Shown piece after piece: positions 18,512-28,596 of a stretch of 64,000 bases of DNA. A program made the position numbers and the translations under genes. Source of the DNA: Paenalcaligenes hominis (GTDB taxonomy: Bacteria; Pseudomonadota; Gammaproteobacteria; Burkholderiales; Burkholderiaceae_B); contig NZ_JAATIZ010000003.1 of NCBI RefSeq assembly GCF_011927625.1, forward strand, positions 496,001 through 560,000, in the 5' to 3' direction. The first letter of the stretch is position 1. Every line of letters starts with the position of its first letter. A model generated the notes under the pieces. It was not told the DNA's origin, ran no database searches, and saw only the letters and a program-made list of their open reading frames with translations.

Positions 18512-19600
18512 CTACGCTTTATACCAAGCCCCAAGCAAGCGGCTATGGGTAGCCCCCGTTACCGCTGGGTGGCTAGCAGGAATATCATGCTGATACGCAT
18601 AGGCCAGCCAAGCAAACGCAGCGGCTTCGACCTCTTGGGCGCCAATCCCAAACCCGTCACTGATGTAGACGGGTTTTTTTATTTCTTGAGCCAATAGGTC
18701 AAGTAAATGGCAATTATAGGCGCCACCCCCACACACAATCAGTTCAGTGCTGTCGGCAGCATAGTCACGAATCGCGTATGCAATACTACGGGCAGTAAAC
18801 AAGGCTAATGTGGCTTGTACCGTAGCAGGGCTAAGGTCAGGATAATAAGCCAGATGTTGGGCGAGCCAAGCCGAATTAAATAAATCACGTCCTGTAGACT
18901 TAGGCGGTGGCTGATGCAGCCAGCTTTCACTTAATAGGCGGTCAAGCAAACCCGAATGAGGGCGGGCTGAGGCGGCCCATTGGCCTGCAGCGTCATAACG
19001 TTGACCTAAATGGGTATCAATCCATTCATCCATTAGTGCATTGGCAGGGCCTGTATCAAACCCGATTGCGGGTTGGCCGGGCCGTAGAATGCTGATATTA
19101 GCCATGCCGCCCAGATTCAGCACCACGCGAGCTTGAGCGCTGCTAAAGATAGCCTGATGGAAAAGGGGGACTAAAGGCGCACCTTGGCCCCCAGCGGCTA
19201 AGTCTCGACTACGAAAATCAGCAATCACATCAATCCCAGTGAGCTCTGCCAATAAGGCCGGGGCATTTAATTGCCAACTATAGCCGAGCTCTGGTGCATG
19301 CCGCACCGTTTGACCATGGACCCCAATGGCTTGAATCGCCGCTGGGGTTAAGCCGTTTTCTTGTAATAGCTTTGTGCAGCTTGTGGCGTATAGACGCACC
19401 AAAGCTTGGGCAGCCAAGGCCGCCCGATGCAGTTCGTTGTGGCCCGCCCTATTTAGCGCTAACAGTTCAGCACGTAATGAGGCGGGCATACTTAATGCAG
19501 TATGTGCGAGTACCTTTACCGAGTTCACCGCAGAGATACGGCACAGGGCGGCATCTACACCATCGGTACTGGTACCGGACATTAAGCCGATATACAGCAT
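18512..19600 (-). CDS. anmK: Anhydro-N-acetylmuramic acid kinase
   Basis: This 362-residue kinase phosphorylates and opens 1,6-anhydro-MurNAc during cell-wall recycling, giving MurNAc-6-phosphate. The family signature G-L-M-S-G-T-S-T-D-G-V-D is at residues 5-16, and the ATP-site G-F-D-T-G-P-A-N lies near 180. The gene lies 18 nt downstream of an M23 peptidase gene on the same strand. The two probably form one operon for cell-wall cleavage and recycling. Confidence 0.95.
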   Translation of the reverse strand: MLYIGLMSGTSTDGVDAALCRISAVNSVKVLAHTALSMPASLRAELLALNRAGHNELHRAALAAQALVRLYATSCTKLLQENGLTPAAIQAIGVHGQTVRHAPELGYSWQLNAPALLAELTGIDVIADFRSRDLAAGGQGAPLVPLFHQAIFSSAQARVVLNLGGMANISILRPGQPAIGFDTGPANALMDEWIDTHLGQRYDAAGQWAASARPHSGLLDRLLSESWLHQPPPKSTGRDLFNSAWLAQHLAYYPDLSPATVQATLALFTARSIAYAIRDYAADSTELIVCGGGAYNCHLLDLLAQEIKKPVYISDGFGIGAQEVEAAAFAWLAYAYQHDIPASHPAVTGATHSRLLGAWYKA

Positions 19601-19618
19601 GTTTAGCTAGAGGTAGGA

Positions 19619-20983
19619 TTAGTCATCTAAGGAGGCGACTAACGGTTGGTCTAGCCCTTTAAGTAAAGCCAGTTGGGAGCGGTATTGCAGTGCAGTGGCC
19701 TTGAAAGCGGCTTGCTGCTTGGCATCTAATACGCGCGCAACGGGTAGCTCTACGGAAAGCGGATCGACTGGCTTGTTATTAATGCGAAACTCGTAATGCA
19801 AATGCGGCCCGGTTGCCCAACCCGTTGACCCGACATGGCCAATTAATTGACCTTGGGAAACGGTGTCACCGCGTTTTAAGCCCGCTGCAAATTTACTTTG
19901 GTGGGCATATAACGTGCTGAAACCACTGTGATGCTCGATCACGATGGTTTTACCGTAGCCGTTTTGATTACCAATAAAGGTAACGACACCGTCGCCGGTA
20001 GCATGAATGGGGGTGCCGGTGGGGGCCGCATAGTCAACACCATTATGGTTGCGCCAGTTGCCATGAATGGGATGACGGCGACCACCAAAAGTGGAGCTGA
20101 TACGAGTAAATTTCAACGCGTTGCGTAAAAACGTACCTTGGGAGCTTTGACCAGTAAAATCATAGTAAGAGCCGGACTGGCCGTCTGGGGTGAACCATAA
20201 GGCGTCATGCGTTTTACCCTGATTTTCAAACTCTAAAGCTAGAATTTTTCCTGCGCCGACTTGTTGACCGTTGTAGCTGTGGGTCTCGTACACCAGTCTA
20301 AAGCGATCACCTTTGCGTAGGTCTTTCATGAAGTCCATTTTAGAGCTTAGGATCTCTGGGATTTGCAGCGCAATAGAGTCTGGGATATTTGCGGCATCTG
20401 TGGCCCCAAATAACGAGGAGTTAATGGTGCCCTCTGCCATTTGAATGTGAGTCGAGGTAGCCATGGACTGCTCGGTAGCGATATAGCTACCTTGGCCGTC
20501 TGGGCGCACCTCAAGCCATTTGGAAACGGCTTGCCCTTTGTCATTGTCAGTGGGAGTGTGATGATAGCGAAGCCACAGTAAGTCGTTGTCATCCGTTAAG
20601 GCGACTTGAAGGCTGCGTCCGGGGTAGAGCTTATAAATAGAACGAGCATTTTTATCATGAGTAAGAAATGCTTGTAGACCGGGAGCAGTGACTTGAAGCC
20701 GTTGTAGTAACGCCGCGAGGGTATCACCACGACGAATGCGTGTTTCTTGGATGTAAGGCTCAGTGTTCTTTAGACCCAGGGGCGTAACGCCTGCAGGCAA
20801 CTCAAGAGCTTGAGTAGCCTGAAAAATAGTGGGTTCTTCGGTGGGTTCAACCACGGCAATTGCCGCGGCCCCTGCAAATAAACCGAAGGCAAGAACCAGT
20901 AGAGTCTTTGTTACGATTCGACTTTTCTTTGGGCTGGTGTGCTGGGGAGCGGTAGACGTGCCGTCATTCCCTTTGTTAAGCAT
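19619..20983 (-). CDS. M23 peptidase, MepM/OapA-like cell-wall endopeptidase
   Basis: This 454-residue protein has an N-terminal membrane anchor at about residues 26-46 and an OapA/LysM-like segment at about 80-135 (RRGDTLAALLQRL). The C-terminal LytM/M23 zinc-peptidase domain at about 290-400 has the zinc ligands in H-N-G-V-D-Y and the H-L-H triad in G-P-H-L-H-Y-E-F. It should cut peptide cross-links in peptidoglycan from the periplasmic side. The gene is followed by anmK and is divergent from tyrS, with a structured 262-bp gap between them. Confidence 0.92.
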   Translation of the reverse strand: MLNKGNDGTSTAPQHTSPKKSRIVTKTLLVLAFGLFAGAAAIAVVEPTEEPTIFQATQALELPAGVTPLGLKNTEPYIQETRIRRGDTLAALLQRLQVTAPGLQAFLTHDKNARSIYKLYPGRSLQVALTDDNDLLWLRYHHTPTDNDKGQAVSKWLEVRPDGQGSYIATEQSMATSTHIQMAEGTINSSLFGATDAANIPDSIALQIPEILSSKMDFMKDLRKGDRFRLVYETHSYNGQQVGAGKILALEFENQGKTHDALWFTPDGQSGSYYDFTGQSSQGTFLRNALKFTRISSTFGGRRHPIHGNWRNHNGVDYAAPTGTPIHATGDGVVTFIGNQNGYGKTIVIEHHSGFSTLYAHQSKFAAGLKRGDTVSQGQLIGHVGSTGWATGPHLHYEFRINNKPVDPLSVELPVARVLDAKQQAAFKATALQYRSQLALLKGLDQPLVASLDD

Positions 20984-21009
20984 GTGACCAAAACCTTGTA
21001 CGATGTTAG

Positions 21010-21062
21010 GTTTAGATTGACCTTTCCGTGTAGGAATACACAGAACGGTTTACAATCTAAAC
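21010..21062. repeat. Nested inverted repeat in the M23 peptidase-tyrS gap
   Basis: The arms GTTTAGATTG (21010-21019) and CAATCTAAAC (21053-21062) are perfect inverted repeats. Inside them is a second perfect 5-bp repeat, GTGTA/TACAC, with a GGAA loop (21028-21041). It could be a protein site or the 5' structure of a small RNA. Confidence 0.5.
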
Positions 21063-21081
21063 GGATAAGCCAAAAATGAGA

Positions 21082-21125
21082 AAAAACGTTTCTAGGCAGA
21101 AGCTGTATTCTGCGCAAACGTTTTT
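21082..21125. terminator. A/T-armed nested hairpin, possible terminator or attenuator
   Basis: The arms AAAAACGTTT (21082-21091) and AAACGTTTTT (21116-21125) enclose a second stem, GCAGAA/TTCTGC (21096-21113). A T5 tract closes the 3' arm on both strands. It lies 120 nt before tyrS. It could terminate a short transcript or attenuate tyrS; the sequence alone cannot decide. Confidence 0.45.
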
Positions 21126-21245
21126 GATAAGATGCGTGTTGAGCCAGAGGCGCACGAAGGTGCAGTTTTTGGGCCCAAGCGTTATCCTAGCTTATTTACG
21201 CCGGTTTTTCGACCCTTTTAAGAAAAGTTTTAATCAGGTCTACTT

Positions 21246-22472
21246 ATGTCAGTACAAGACGCTCCCATTACTCCAGCAGTAGAGGCCGATTTAGCCATCG
21301 TTAAACGTGGCTGCGACGAGCTACTCGTGGAGTCTGAGTTTGCTCGTAAACTCGCACGTAGCCATGCTACAGGCCAGCCTTTACGCATTAAATTAGGCTT
21401 AGATCCTACGGCGCCCGATATTCATTTGGGTCATACCGTAGTACTAAATAAAATGCGTCAGCTCCAAGACTTAGGTCATCAAGTTGTTTTTTTAATTGGT
21501 GATTTCACGTCCACTATTGGTGATCCTAGCGGTCGCAACACAACGCGTCCCCCTTTGACGCCCGAGCAAGTCAAGGCCAATGCCCAAACGTATTGTGATC
21601 AGGCAAGTTTGATTTTGGATCAGTCCAAGACCGAGGTGCTTTATAACTCTGCATGGCTAGACCAATTAGGCTCCCGTGGCTTAATCCAACTCGCATCACG
21701 TTATACCGTAGCACGCATGATGGAGCGCGACGACTTTACCAAGCGCTTTAGCTCTAACACGCCCATTTCTGTGCACGAGTTTATTTATCCCTTGCTTCAA
21801 GGCTATGACTCGGTGCAGTTAAAAGCCGACCTAGAGCTCGGTGGAACTGATCAAAAATTTAACTTGCTTGTAGGGCGTGAGCTTCAAAAAGAATACGGCC
21901 AAGAACCTCAATGCATTTTGACCATGCCTTTATTGGTAGGTTTAGATGGCACAGAGAAAATGTCTAAGTCCAAGGGCAACTACATTGGGGTTACTGAAAC
22001 GGCTGATTCCATGTTCGGTAAAATCATGTCGATTTCCGATACGCTGATGTGGTCGTACTTCGAGCTCTTGTCGTTCCGCAGCTTGGCTGAAATCCAAAAT
22101 TTCAAAGACGCTATTGCAGCGGGCCAAAACCCACGCAATATAAAAGTCGCTCTAGCCCAAGAAATCGTTGCGCGCTTCCATAGCCAACGCGATGCTGACG
22201 AAGCTCTCCAACGCTTCGAGGCACGCTTTAAACACGGCGAGATCCCCGAGGACATTCCCGAGGTTACCTTAGCGGGTGCGCCACTAGGCATTATTTCGGT
22301 ATTGCGCGAGGCCGGTTTAGTGGCATCAGGCAGCGAAGCCCAGCGTAACCTTACTCAAGGCGGCGTTCGTGTAGACGGCACCCGTATCGAAGACCGCGCC
22401 ATTAAGCTGGCTGCCGGTACCTACGTCGTCCAGGTTGGTAAACGCCGCTTTGCTCGTGTAACCTTAACCTAA
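21246..22472 (+). CDS. tyrS: Tyrosine--tRNA ligase
   Basis: This is a 408-residue class I synthetase charging tRNA-Tyr. The HIGH-like motif is in [11 protein letters not shown] near residue 55. The KMSKS motif appears as E-K-M-S-K-S-K-G-N near 238. An RNA-binding S4 domain ends the protein ([10 protein letters not shown]). The D-P-T-A-P-D form marks the TyrZ-like subgroup usual in betaproteobacteria. The start follows a weak AGGT site, and the leader contains the hairpins described upstream. Confidence 0.97.
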   Translation: MSVQDAPITPAVEADLAIVKRGCDELLVESEFARKLARSHATGQPLRIKLGLDPTAPDIHLGHTVVLNKMRQLQDLGHQVVFLIGDFTSTIGDPSGRNTTRPPLTPEQVKANAQTYCDQASLILDQSKTEVLYNSAWLDQLGSRGLIQLASRYTVARMMERDDFTKRFSSNTPISVHEFIYPLLQGYDSVQLKADLELGGTDQKFNLLVGRELQKEYGQEPQCILTMPLLVGLDGTEKMSKSKGNYIGVTETADSMFGKIMSISDTLMWSYFELLSFRSLAEIQNFKDAIAAGQNPRNIKVALAQEIVARFHSQRDADEALQRFEARFKHGEIPEDIPEVTLAGAPLGIISVLREAGLVASGSEAQRNLTQGGVRVDGTRIEDRAIKLAAGTYVVQVGKRRFARVTLT

Positions 22473-22495
22473 CGATTTTACTCAAGGAGCAAGTG

Positions 22496-23128
22496 ATGAA
22501 ACTGCATAGTGATTCTTTTTCCGACCAAGCCGTTATTCCAGTGCGTTATGCGTTTGGGAAATACGATGCTCAGAACAAAGTGGCTCTGGCAGATAATATC
22601 AATCCACACCTGGCCTGGAGCCAAGCTCCCGAGCCAACTCAATCCTTTGTGATTTTATGTGTAGATTCGGATGTACCTACGCAGCCGGATGATGTGAATC
22701 AGCCCGACCGCGAGGTGCCTTCCGACTTGCCCCGTACTGACTTTTACCATTGGGTGTTAGTAGACGTGGCGCCCAATATTCGGGAAATTGCCGAGGGCAG
22801 CTATGCACAGGGCATCACCCCCCGTGGTAAATCGGGTCCTCTGTCCCTAGATGGCACGCGCCAAGGCTTAAATGACTTCACGCAATGGTTTGCACATGAC
22901 CATGATATGAACGGCGATTATTTCGGTTACGACGGGCCGTGCCCGCCATGGAACGACTCCCTCATTCATCATTATCGCTTCACGGTGTATGCGCTAGACA
23001 TCGACCGTGTCCCCCTCGAGGGCAAGTTTAACGGCGCCCAAGTCCTGAAGGCCATTACTCCGCATATTCTGGCTCAGGCCAGTATTACTGGTACCTATAC
23101 CTTAAACCCACGTCTAGGCGCGGCGTAA
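22496..23128 (+). CDS. YbhB/YbcL family (PEBP/Raf-kinase-inhibitor-like) protein
   Basis: This 210-residue protein has the phosphatidylethanolamine-binding fold. Visible landmarks are C-V-D-S-D-V-P with the ligand-site Asp, D-F-Y-H-W-V-L-V-D-V, the G-Y-D-G-P-C-P-P-W strand, and H-H-Y-R-F-T-V-Y-A-L-D. Bacterial YbhB/YbcL proteins have no settled role. The start could be GTG at 22493, but ATG at 22496 has better spacing from CAAGGAG and is used here. The gene follows tyrS by about 23 nt and is probably cotranscribed with it. Confidence 0.9.
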   Translation: MKLHSDSFSDQAVIPVRYAFGKYDAQNKVALADNINPHLAWSQAPEPTQSFVILCVDSDVPTQPDDVNQPDREVPSDLPRTDFYHWVLVDVAPNIREIAEGSYAQGITPRGKSGPLSLDGTRQGLNDFTQWFAHDHDMNGDYFGYDGPCPPWNDSLIHHYRFTVYALDIDRVPLEGKFNGAQVLKAITPHILAQASITGTYTLNPRLGAA

Positions 23129-23284
23129 AATCCACTGATTTCACACCCATGAAAACAATAGCGCTTAATTACCGTTAAAATTGGCTTTTAGGGTTTTTTT
23201 GCACAGAAGCCGTTTTTTTCAGCTTAAAACCTACTAAAGCGGTAAAATGCTGACTTTATGCCCTCTTTTTAGTTAGGATCTTTC

Positions 23285-24529
23285 ATGTTTGATCGTTCTC
23301 ATACTCTCGATATTGCTGACCCAGAACTTTGGGCAGCCATGCAAAAAGAAGACGTGCGCCAAGAGCAGCATATCGAACTTATTGCCTCTGAAAACTACAC
23401 TAGCCCTGCTGTCATGCAAGCCCAAGGCTCTCAGCTGACAAATAAATACGCAGAAGGCTATCCTGGTCGTCGCTATTATGGCGGTTGTGAATTCGTAGAT
23501 ATCGTAGAGCAGCTTGCTATTGATCGTCTCAAACAAATTTTTGGTGCTGAGGCCGCTAACGTGCAACCTAACTCTGGCTCACAAGCCAATCAGGGTGTGT
23601 ACATGGCTGTGCTCAAGCCTGGCGATACCGTTCTGGGTATGAGTCTAGCCGAAGGGGGGCACCTCACCCATGGTTCCCCAGTCAATGCGTCTGGAAAACT
23701 GTACAACTTCATTTCTTATGGTCTTGATGAAAATGAAGTGCTTAATTACGACCAACTCGAGGCCCTCGCTAAAGAGCACAAACCAAAACTTATTGTTGCA
23801 GGGGCTTCCGCGTACTCCTTACATATCGACTTCGAGCGCATTGCCCGTATCGCTAAGGAAAACAACGCGTTGTTTATGGTAGATATTGCCCACTATGCTG
23901 GCTTGGTGGCCGGTGGCCAATACCCCAACCCTGTACCACACGCCGACTTCGTGACTTCTACCACGCACAAATCCTTACGTGGTCCACGTGGTGGCGTCAT
24001 TATGATGAAAGCCGAGCACGAGAAAATCATTAACTCTGCTATTTTCCCCGGCATTCAAGGTGGTCCTCTAATGCATGTCATTGCAGGTAAAGCGGTTGCC
24101 TTCAAAGAAGCCCTAGAGCCCAGCTTCAAAGACTACGCCGCCCAAATCATTAAAAATGCCGATGCCTTAGCCCGTACCTTGGTAGAGCGTGGTTTACGTA
24201 TTGTGTCAAATGGCACCCAAAGTCACTTGATGTTGGTCGATTTACGTTCCAAAGGTCTAACCGGTAAACAAGCCGAGGAAGCCCTAGGCAAAGCCCATAT
24301 CACCGTCAACAAAAACTCTATTCCTAACGATCCCGAGTCACCCTTTGTGACCAGTGGCGTGCGTTTAGGAACGCCAGCTGTAACGACGCGTGGTTTTACT
24401 GAAGACGATTGTGTATTAACGGCTCATCTTATTGCCGATGTCTTAGATAATCCTAATGACGAAGAAAACTTGGCAAACGTACGCAGCCGTGTACATGAAT
24501 TAACTTCACGCTTGCCCGTGTACCGTTAA
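23285..24529 (+). CDS. glyA: Serine hydroxymethyltransferase
   Basis: This 414-residue PLP enzyme interconverts serine and glycine and makes 5,10-methylene-tetrahydrofolate. The PLP lysine lies in [13 protein letters not shown] near residue 229. The N-terminal E-N-Y-T-S-P-A-V-M and [10 protein letters not shown] segments are standard for the family. It heads the glyA-nrdR-ribD-ribE cluster. The 156-bp upstream region has a possible -10 (TAAAAT at about 23246) but no recognisable riboswitch. Confidence 0.98.
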   Translation: MFDRSHTLDIADPELWAAMQKEDVRQEQHIELIASENYTSPAVMQAQGSQLTNKYAEGYPGRRYYGGCEFVDIVEQLAIDRLKQIFGAEAANVQPNSGSQANQGVYMAVLKPGDTVLGMSLAEGGHLTHGSPVNASGKLYNFISYGLDENEVLNYDQLEALAKEHKPKLIVAGASAYSLHIDFERIARIAKENNALFMVDIAHYAGLVAGGQYPNPVPHADFVTSTTHKSLRGPRGGVIMMKAEHEKIINSAIFPGIQGGPLMHVIAGKAVAFKEALEPSFKDYAAQIIKNADALARTLVERGLRIVSNGTQSHLMLVDLRSKGLTGKQAEEALGKAHITVNKNSIPNDPESPFVTSGVRLGTPAVTTRGFTEDDCVLTAHLIADVLDNPNDEENLANVRSRVHELTSRLPVYR

Positions 24530-24559
24530 TTTTTACGCCCTTAGCAGGGCGCACTGCTT

Positions 24560-25027
24560 ATGAAATGTCCGTTCTGTAGTTATGATGACACTCAAGTCGT
24601 AGACTCACGCGTATCAGAAGACGGCGGCGCCATCCGGCGGCGGCGTCGCTGTGCAAAATGCGAGCGTCGGTTTACCACCTACGAACGGGCAGATCTCATG
24701 ATGCCAGCAGTAGTCAAGCGCAGCGGAAGTCGCATGGAGTTTGATGTGAACCGCTTGCGCGCTAGTATGGATCTCGCACTACGTAAACGCTCGGTGCCTA
24801 CGCCCGAGGTCGATGCCGCTGTAGCTCGGATTACTGAAGGTTTACTTATTAGTGGCGAGCGCGAAGTCACTACCGAACAGATCGGCGAACTCGTCATGGA
24901 ACAATTAAAAAAATTAGACCAAGTCGCCTATGTCCGCTTTGCCTCGGTATACAAAAGTTTTAATGACATCCGCGAGTTTGTTGAAGCCATTGACGCGATG
25001 CAAGATGGGGATAGCGAAAAAGCGTGA
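24560..25027 (+). CDS. nrdR: Transcriptional repressor NrdR
   Basis: This 155-residue repressor of ribonucleotide reductase genes has an N-terminal zinc ribbon (C-P-F-C at residues 3-6, C-A-K-C near 31-34) followed by an arginine-rich segment that contacts the DNA, and an ATP-cone domain (about 49-139) that senses dATP/ATP. Length is standard. Its stop overlaps the ribD start region. Its targets (nrd genes) are not in this window. Confidence 0.97.
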   Translation: MKCPFCSYDDTQVVDSRVSEDGGAIRRRRRCAKCERRFTTYERADLMMPAVVKRSGSRMEFDVNRLRASMDLALRKRSVPTPEVDAAVARITEGLLISGEREVTTEQIGELVMEQLKKLDQVAYVRFASVYKSFNDIREFVEAIDAMQDGDSEKA

Positions 25028-26154
25028 TGCATTCGTTTTTCATGCAACAAGCCCTACAGGCTGCGCGCACCGCCTTGTATGTGACCAGTCCTAATCCGCG
25101 CGTTGGTTGCGTCATTGTTATTGATAATACAGTAGTGGCAACGGGCGCGACTCAACCAGCAGGCGGAGCACACGCGGAAGTCATGGCCCTACGGGCCGCC
25201 CGACAGGCGGGTTATTCTTTAGCACAGGCGACGGTGTATGTCACACTTGAGCCGTGTTCCCATTATGGTCGCACTCCGCCGTGTGTACAGGCACTGATTC
25301 AAGCTCGCCCTAAGGCCGTTGTCATTGCAATGGCTGACCCCAACCCTCAGGTCGCTGGTCAAGGCATTGCCGCACTAAAGCAGGCGGGCATAGAGGTTCT
25401 TGTCGGTATAGAGCAAGAAGCCGCTTTTGAGTTGAATATTGGTTTTGTCGCACGCATGGTACGTGGTAGGCCGTGGCTATGGTTAAAAACGGCTTCTTCT
25501 TTAGATGGGCAGACCGCTTTGACCTCAGGGCAGTCAAAATGGATCACTGGCCCAGAGGCGCGCCAAGATGGGCAACATTTTCGGGCGCGCAGTTGCTTGG
25601 TATTAACGGGGATAGGCACATGCTTAGCCGATAACCCATTATTAAATGTGCGTGATATACCTACCTCTCGTCAGCCTATTCGTGCCGTGGTCGATAGCCA
25701 ATTGCGTATTTCACCTGATGCAGCGCTGTTTAATGGGGATCCGGTTTGGGTATTTACGACTCAGTCAAATGCCCAGTTAGCAGCGCAACTGGCAGATAAA
25801 AATGCCCAGCTCATCACCCTGCCTGCCACCCCAGACGGTCAGGTGGACTTGGTTTATTTGATGCATTGGCTAGGCAAGCAGCAAATTAACGAGGTGCACA
25901 CCGAAGCAGGTGCTCAACTGAATGGCGCTTTGTGGCAAGCAGGGCAAGTAGATGCCATCCTCAGCTATATTGCCCCTGTCGTATTGGGACCAGGTCGCCC
26001 TTTGATGTACCTAGATCCTTTACCCGATTTAGCTCACGCCAGACGAATGGAAATGGTGGAAACCCAGCTTGTTGGCGCTGATGTTCGAATACAAATGCGT
26101 CATGCACAGCATTGGCAGCAGCTTTACACGCAAATACAGATTGAGGAGCAGTAA
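25027..26154 (+). CDS. ribD: Bifunctional riboflavin deaminase/reductase RibD
   Basis: This protein of about 375 residues catalyses the second and third steps of riboflavin synthesis. The N-terminal deaminase holds the zinc ligands in H-A-E-V and P-C-S-H-Y-G-R-T-P-P-C (about 50-88). The C-terminal reductase begins near W-L-K-T-A-S-S-L-D-G-Q. The ATG at 25027 overlaps the nrdR stop (TGATG); a GTG one codon upstream is possible. ribE follows with no gap. Confidence 0.96.
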   Translation: MHSFFMQQALQAARTALYVTSPNPRVGCVIVIDNTVVATGATQPAGGAHAEVMALRAARQAGYSLAQATVYVTLEPCSHYGRTPPCVQALIQARPKAVVIAMADPNPQVAGQGIAALKQAGIEVLVGIEQEAAFELNIGFVARMVRGRPWLWLKTASSLDGQTALTSGQSKWITGPEARQDGQHFRARSCLVLTGIGTCLADNPLLNVRDIPTSRQPIRAVVDSQLRISPDAALFNGDPVWVFTTQSNAQLAAQLADKNAQLITLPATPDGQVDLVYLMHWLGKQQINEVHTEAGAQLNGALWQAGQVDAILSYIAPVVLGPGRPLMYLDPLPDLAHARRMEMVETQLVGADVRIQMRHAQHWQQLYTQIQIEEQ

Positions 26155-26775
26155 ATGTTTACAGGAATTGTGAGTGCCGTTGGGCAAATCACCCACGTAC
26201 AGCCCCTAGCTACCCACGATAACGAGGCCGGCTTACGTTTACGTATTGAAACCGCTGACTTTGATTTACAACGGTGTAAGTTAGGGGATTCAATTGCTAT
26301 CCAAGGCGCCTGCATGACGGTGGTCGAGTTAGAGCCGCAGGCATTTAGCATTGAGATTTCGCGAGAAAGCTTGAACCGTACAGCGGGATTGGATCAAATC
26401 GGCGCGGTCAATTTAGAACATGCTATGCGGCTTGGAGATACCTTAGATGGTCATATGGTGCTTGGGCATGTCGATGGGGTAGGGCACGTGTCACGTATGG
26501 CACCCGTAGGTGAATCTTACGAGCTGCGTATTATTGCCCCCACTGAGCTAGCCAAATACTTGGCCTATAAAGGTAGCGTAACGGTAAATGGGGTCAGTCT
26601 GACGGTGAACGAAGTGGTAGATCTAGACCAAGGCTGTGAAATAAGTATTAATTTGATCCCCCATACTGTCGAGGTCACCACATTAAAACACTTACAAAAA
26701 GGTTCTAGGGTCAACTTAGAAGTGGATGCGATTGCGCGCTATGTAGAGCGTATGATGTCTTTACAAAACAAATAA
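26155..26775 (+). CDS. ribE: Riboflavin synthase, alpha subunit
   Basis: This 206-residue enzyme dismutates two 6,7-dimethyl-8-ribityllumazines to riboflavin. It has two lumazine-binding repeats: the first opens MFTGIVSAVG, the second begins near G-H-M-V-L-G-H-V-D-G-V-G. The start codon directly abuts the ribD stop and sits behind GAGGAG. ribBA and ribH are not downstream; a tRNA gene follows instead. Confidence 0.96.
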   Translation: MFTGIVSAVGQITHVQPLATHDNEAGLRLRIETADFDLQRCKLGDSIAIQGACMTVVELEPQAFSIEISRESLNRTAGLDQIGAVNLEHAMRLGDTLDGHMVLGHVDGVGHVSRMAPVGESYELRIIAPTELAKYLAYKGSVTVNGVSLTVNEVVDLDQGCEISINLIPHTVEVTTLKHLQKGSRVNLEVDAIARYVERMMSLQNK

Positions 26776-26778
26776 CCC

Positions 26779-26806
26779 TTGCTTTTTAAGGCAGAAGACT
26801 TATAAT
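26779..26806 (+). promoter_or_regulatory. Sigma70-type promoter of tRNA-Ser
   Basis: TTGCTT (26779-26784) and a consensus TATAAT (26801-26806) are separated by 16 nt. The -10 ends 23 nt before the mature tRNA 5' end. Confidence 0.78.
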
Positions 26807-26829
26807 ACTATTCTTTGCCGAATGCAAAA

Positions 26830-26919
26830 GGACAGGTGACCGAGTGGTTGAAGGTGCACGCCTGGAAAGCGTGTGTACGTTTACGCGTACCGAGGGTTCG
26901 AATCCCTCTCTGTCCGCCA
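26830..26919 (+). tRNA. tRNA-Ser, anticodon GGA
   Basis: This is a 90-nt class II tRNA with encoded CCA. The acceptor arms are 26830-26836 and 26909-26915, with a G-U pair at the seventh position. The anticodon stem CACGC/GCGTG presents CTGGAAA, anticodon GGA, reading UCC and UCU. The long variable arm (GTGTACG...CGTAC) is typical of serine tRNAs, and the T arm GAGGGTTCGAATCCCTC is intact. It has its own promoter and terminator. Confidence 0.97.
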
Positions 26920-26927
26920 AAGATTTT

Positions 26928-26959
26928 AAAAGCCCGCCTATTTTTAGGCGGGCTTTTTT
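26928..26959 (+). terminator. Terminator of tRNA-Ser
   Basis: A 13-bp stem (26928-26940 with 26945-26957) with a TTTT loop is followed by a T-run, starting 9 nt after the CCA end. Confidence 0.92.
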
Positions 26960-27051
26960 GCGTTTGGGTGTGGTGACATCCGCTGATACTTGATCGCCTG
27001 GGGCTGTTATTCGAGACCATGGGATTGTTCTCGATTGAAAGAAAAACCGTA

Positions 27052-28356
27052 TTAGCCTTTAGGCGCTAAAAATCGACTGGCGCCAGCACTTAGGCATAAG
27101 GTAACTAAAACAGGCAGCACCCATCCTAAGCCTAGTGATGCGCCAGGCAAGGCGTGTAGCCAATGTGGTAAAAAGTCTCCTATATCCGCCGCTCGTAATC
27201 CGTCCATTAAGCCGAACAAAGCCGCTACGCCTAGTGTAGGAATAAAGACGCTAGGTGGATGACGCCAACACGACATGGCTAGACACAGCAGCACCAATGC
27301 AATAGCAATGGGGTACAGCGTCAATAAGACGGGTACAGCAATGGCGATCAGTTGAGTCAGGCCTTGGTTGGCAATGAGCATGCTAATCAGGCTTAATAGC
27401 ACTACTGCTTTGGGATAAGAAATACGCAGTAATTGGCTAAAGTACAAACCACAGGCTGAAATTAAGCCAATCGCTGTGGTTAGGCAGGCTAAAACAATCA
27501 CTAAGGCCAACAGTAGATTGCCTAATGGGCCAAAACTGTGGTTGACGAACGCGTTCAATATAGGCGCTCCAGTGGGCGCATTCGGCGCGAGCACGCCACT
27601 GCTGGCCCCAAGCCAAATTAACGATACATAGACCAAAGCTAAGCCAATGGCGGCAATAAGACCTGCAATAATGGTGTAGCGTGTTAAAAGACGCGTATCT
27701 GTAATGCCTTTATCGCTGATGGCTTTAATAATGACTATGCCAAACACCAAGGCGGCTAACGCATCCATGGTCTGATAACCCTGAGTAAAGCCTTCTGCAA
27801 ACGCATGCTCTGTATAGGGACCTGAAGGCAACGTAACACTACCTACAGGCCAGAAAACGGCGGCGATAGCTAACGCACTAAGTCCTAAGATCAAAATAGG
27901 GGTAATGAGCTTTCCTACTGTATCCAATAATCGCCCTGGGTAAAGTGAAATCAGCATCACAATAAGAAAAAACACGGCACTGTAAATGGCTAACGCCAAC
28001 TCACTCTCACCAACAAAAGGCACAAACCCAATTGAATAAGACACTGTCGCGGTGCGAGGTGTAGCAAAGAGTGGGCCTATAGTCAGGTAAATTAAGGTGC
28101 CAAAAACAGCACCTGCTACCTTGCCAATGGGCTGAGTGACGGTATTTAGGCCACCACCTATGCGCGCCAAGGCGACTACCGCCAATAAGGGCAGCCCTAC
28201 GCCTGTTAGCAAAAAACCTAACGCTGCAGACCAAATGGTGTTACCCGCTAGTTGTCCGACTTGGGGCGGAAATATAATATTGCCTGCACCTAAAAAAAGC
28301 GCAAACGTCATGAAGCCCAAGCCAAGTAAGTCTCGGGAGTTAAGAGAGGCATTCAT
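27052..28356 (-). CDS. brnQ: Branched-chain amino acid:cation symporter BrnQ
   Basis: This is a 434-residue inner-membrane carrier (LIVCS family) for leucine, isoleucine and valine, with about 12 hydrophobic helices. The family opening [18 protein letters not shown] is at residues 12-29. The ORF can be extended 14 codons to a TTG, but the ATG at 28356 fits the family start and is used. The gene stands alone and converges on the tRNA-Ser gene. Confidence 0.95.
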   Translation of the reverse strand: MNASLNSRDLLGLGFMTFALFLGAGNIIFPPQVGQLAGNTIWSAALGFLLTGVGLPLLAVVALARIGGGLNTVTQPIGKVAGAVFGTLIYLTIGPLFATPRTATVSYSIGFVPFVGESELALAIYSAVFFLIVMLISLYPGRLLDTVGKLITPILILGLSALAIAAVFWPVGSVTLPSGPYTEHAFAEGFTQGYQTMDALAALVFGIVIIKAISDKGITDTRLLTRYTIIAGLIAAIGLALVYVSLIWLGASSGVLAPNAPTGAPILNAFVNHSFGPLGNLLLALVIVLACLTTAIGLISACGLYFSQLLRISYPKAVVLLSLISMLIANQGLTQLIAIAVPVLLTLYPIAIALVLLCLAMSCWRHPPSVFIPTLGVAALFGLMDGLRAADIGDFLPHWLHALPGASLGLGWVLPVLVTLCLSAGASRFLAPKG

Positions 28357-28596
28357 AGAAAATACACATGTGTGATACAGAAGGGAGCCGTGGCTCAAAT
28401 GCAGCTAATGATACCGTAAATCAAGCACTGGGTTGTGCTTTTACGCACAATTCAGCAACTGCTGCTATAGTATATGTTGCAGTGCAATATCAACGCGTAC
28501 AGGCAGAGCTTTAGCTCCAATCTCATCGTTGCCTAGCTAGAAGCTCATTGCCTATTCCGTCTTTTTCTGCGTCGTCTTCCTTTCAAGGAGTAGCAC

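Noticed and set aside
23129-23284. Riboswitch before glyA
   Set aside because: The leader has T-rich stretches and a possible -10, but no glycine, SAH or THF riboswitch core could be traced.
26808-27020. Minus-strand ORF of about 70 residues containing R-G-I-R-T-L-G-T
   Set aside because: It is the complement of the tRNA-Ser gene. This peptide is a well-known spurious product of antisense serine tRNA sequence.
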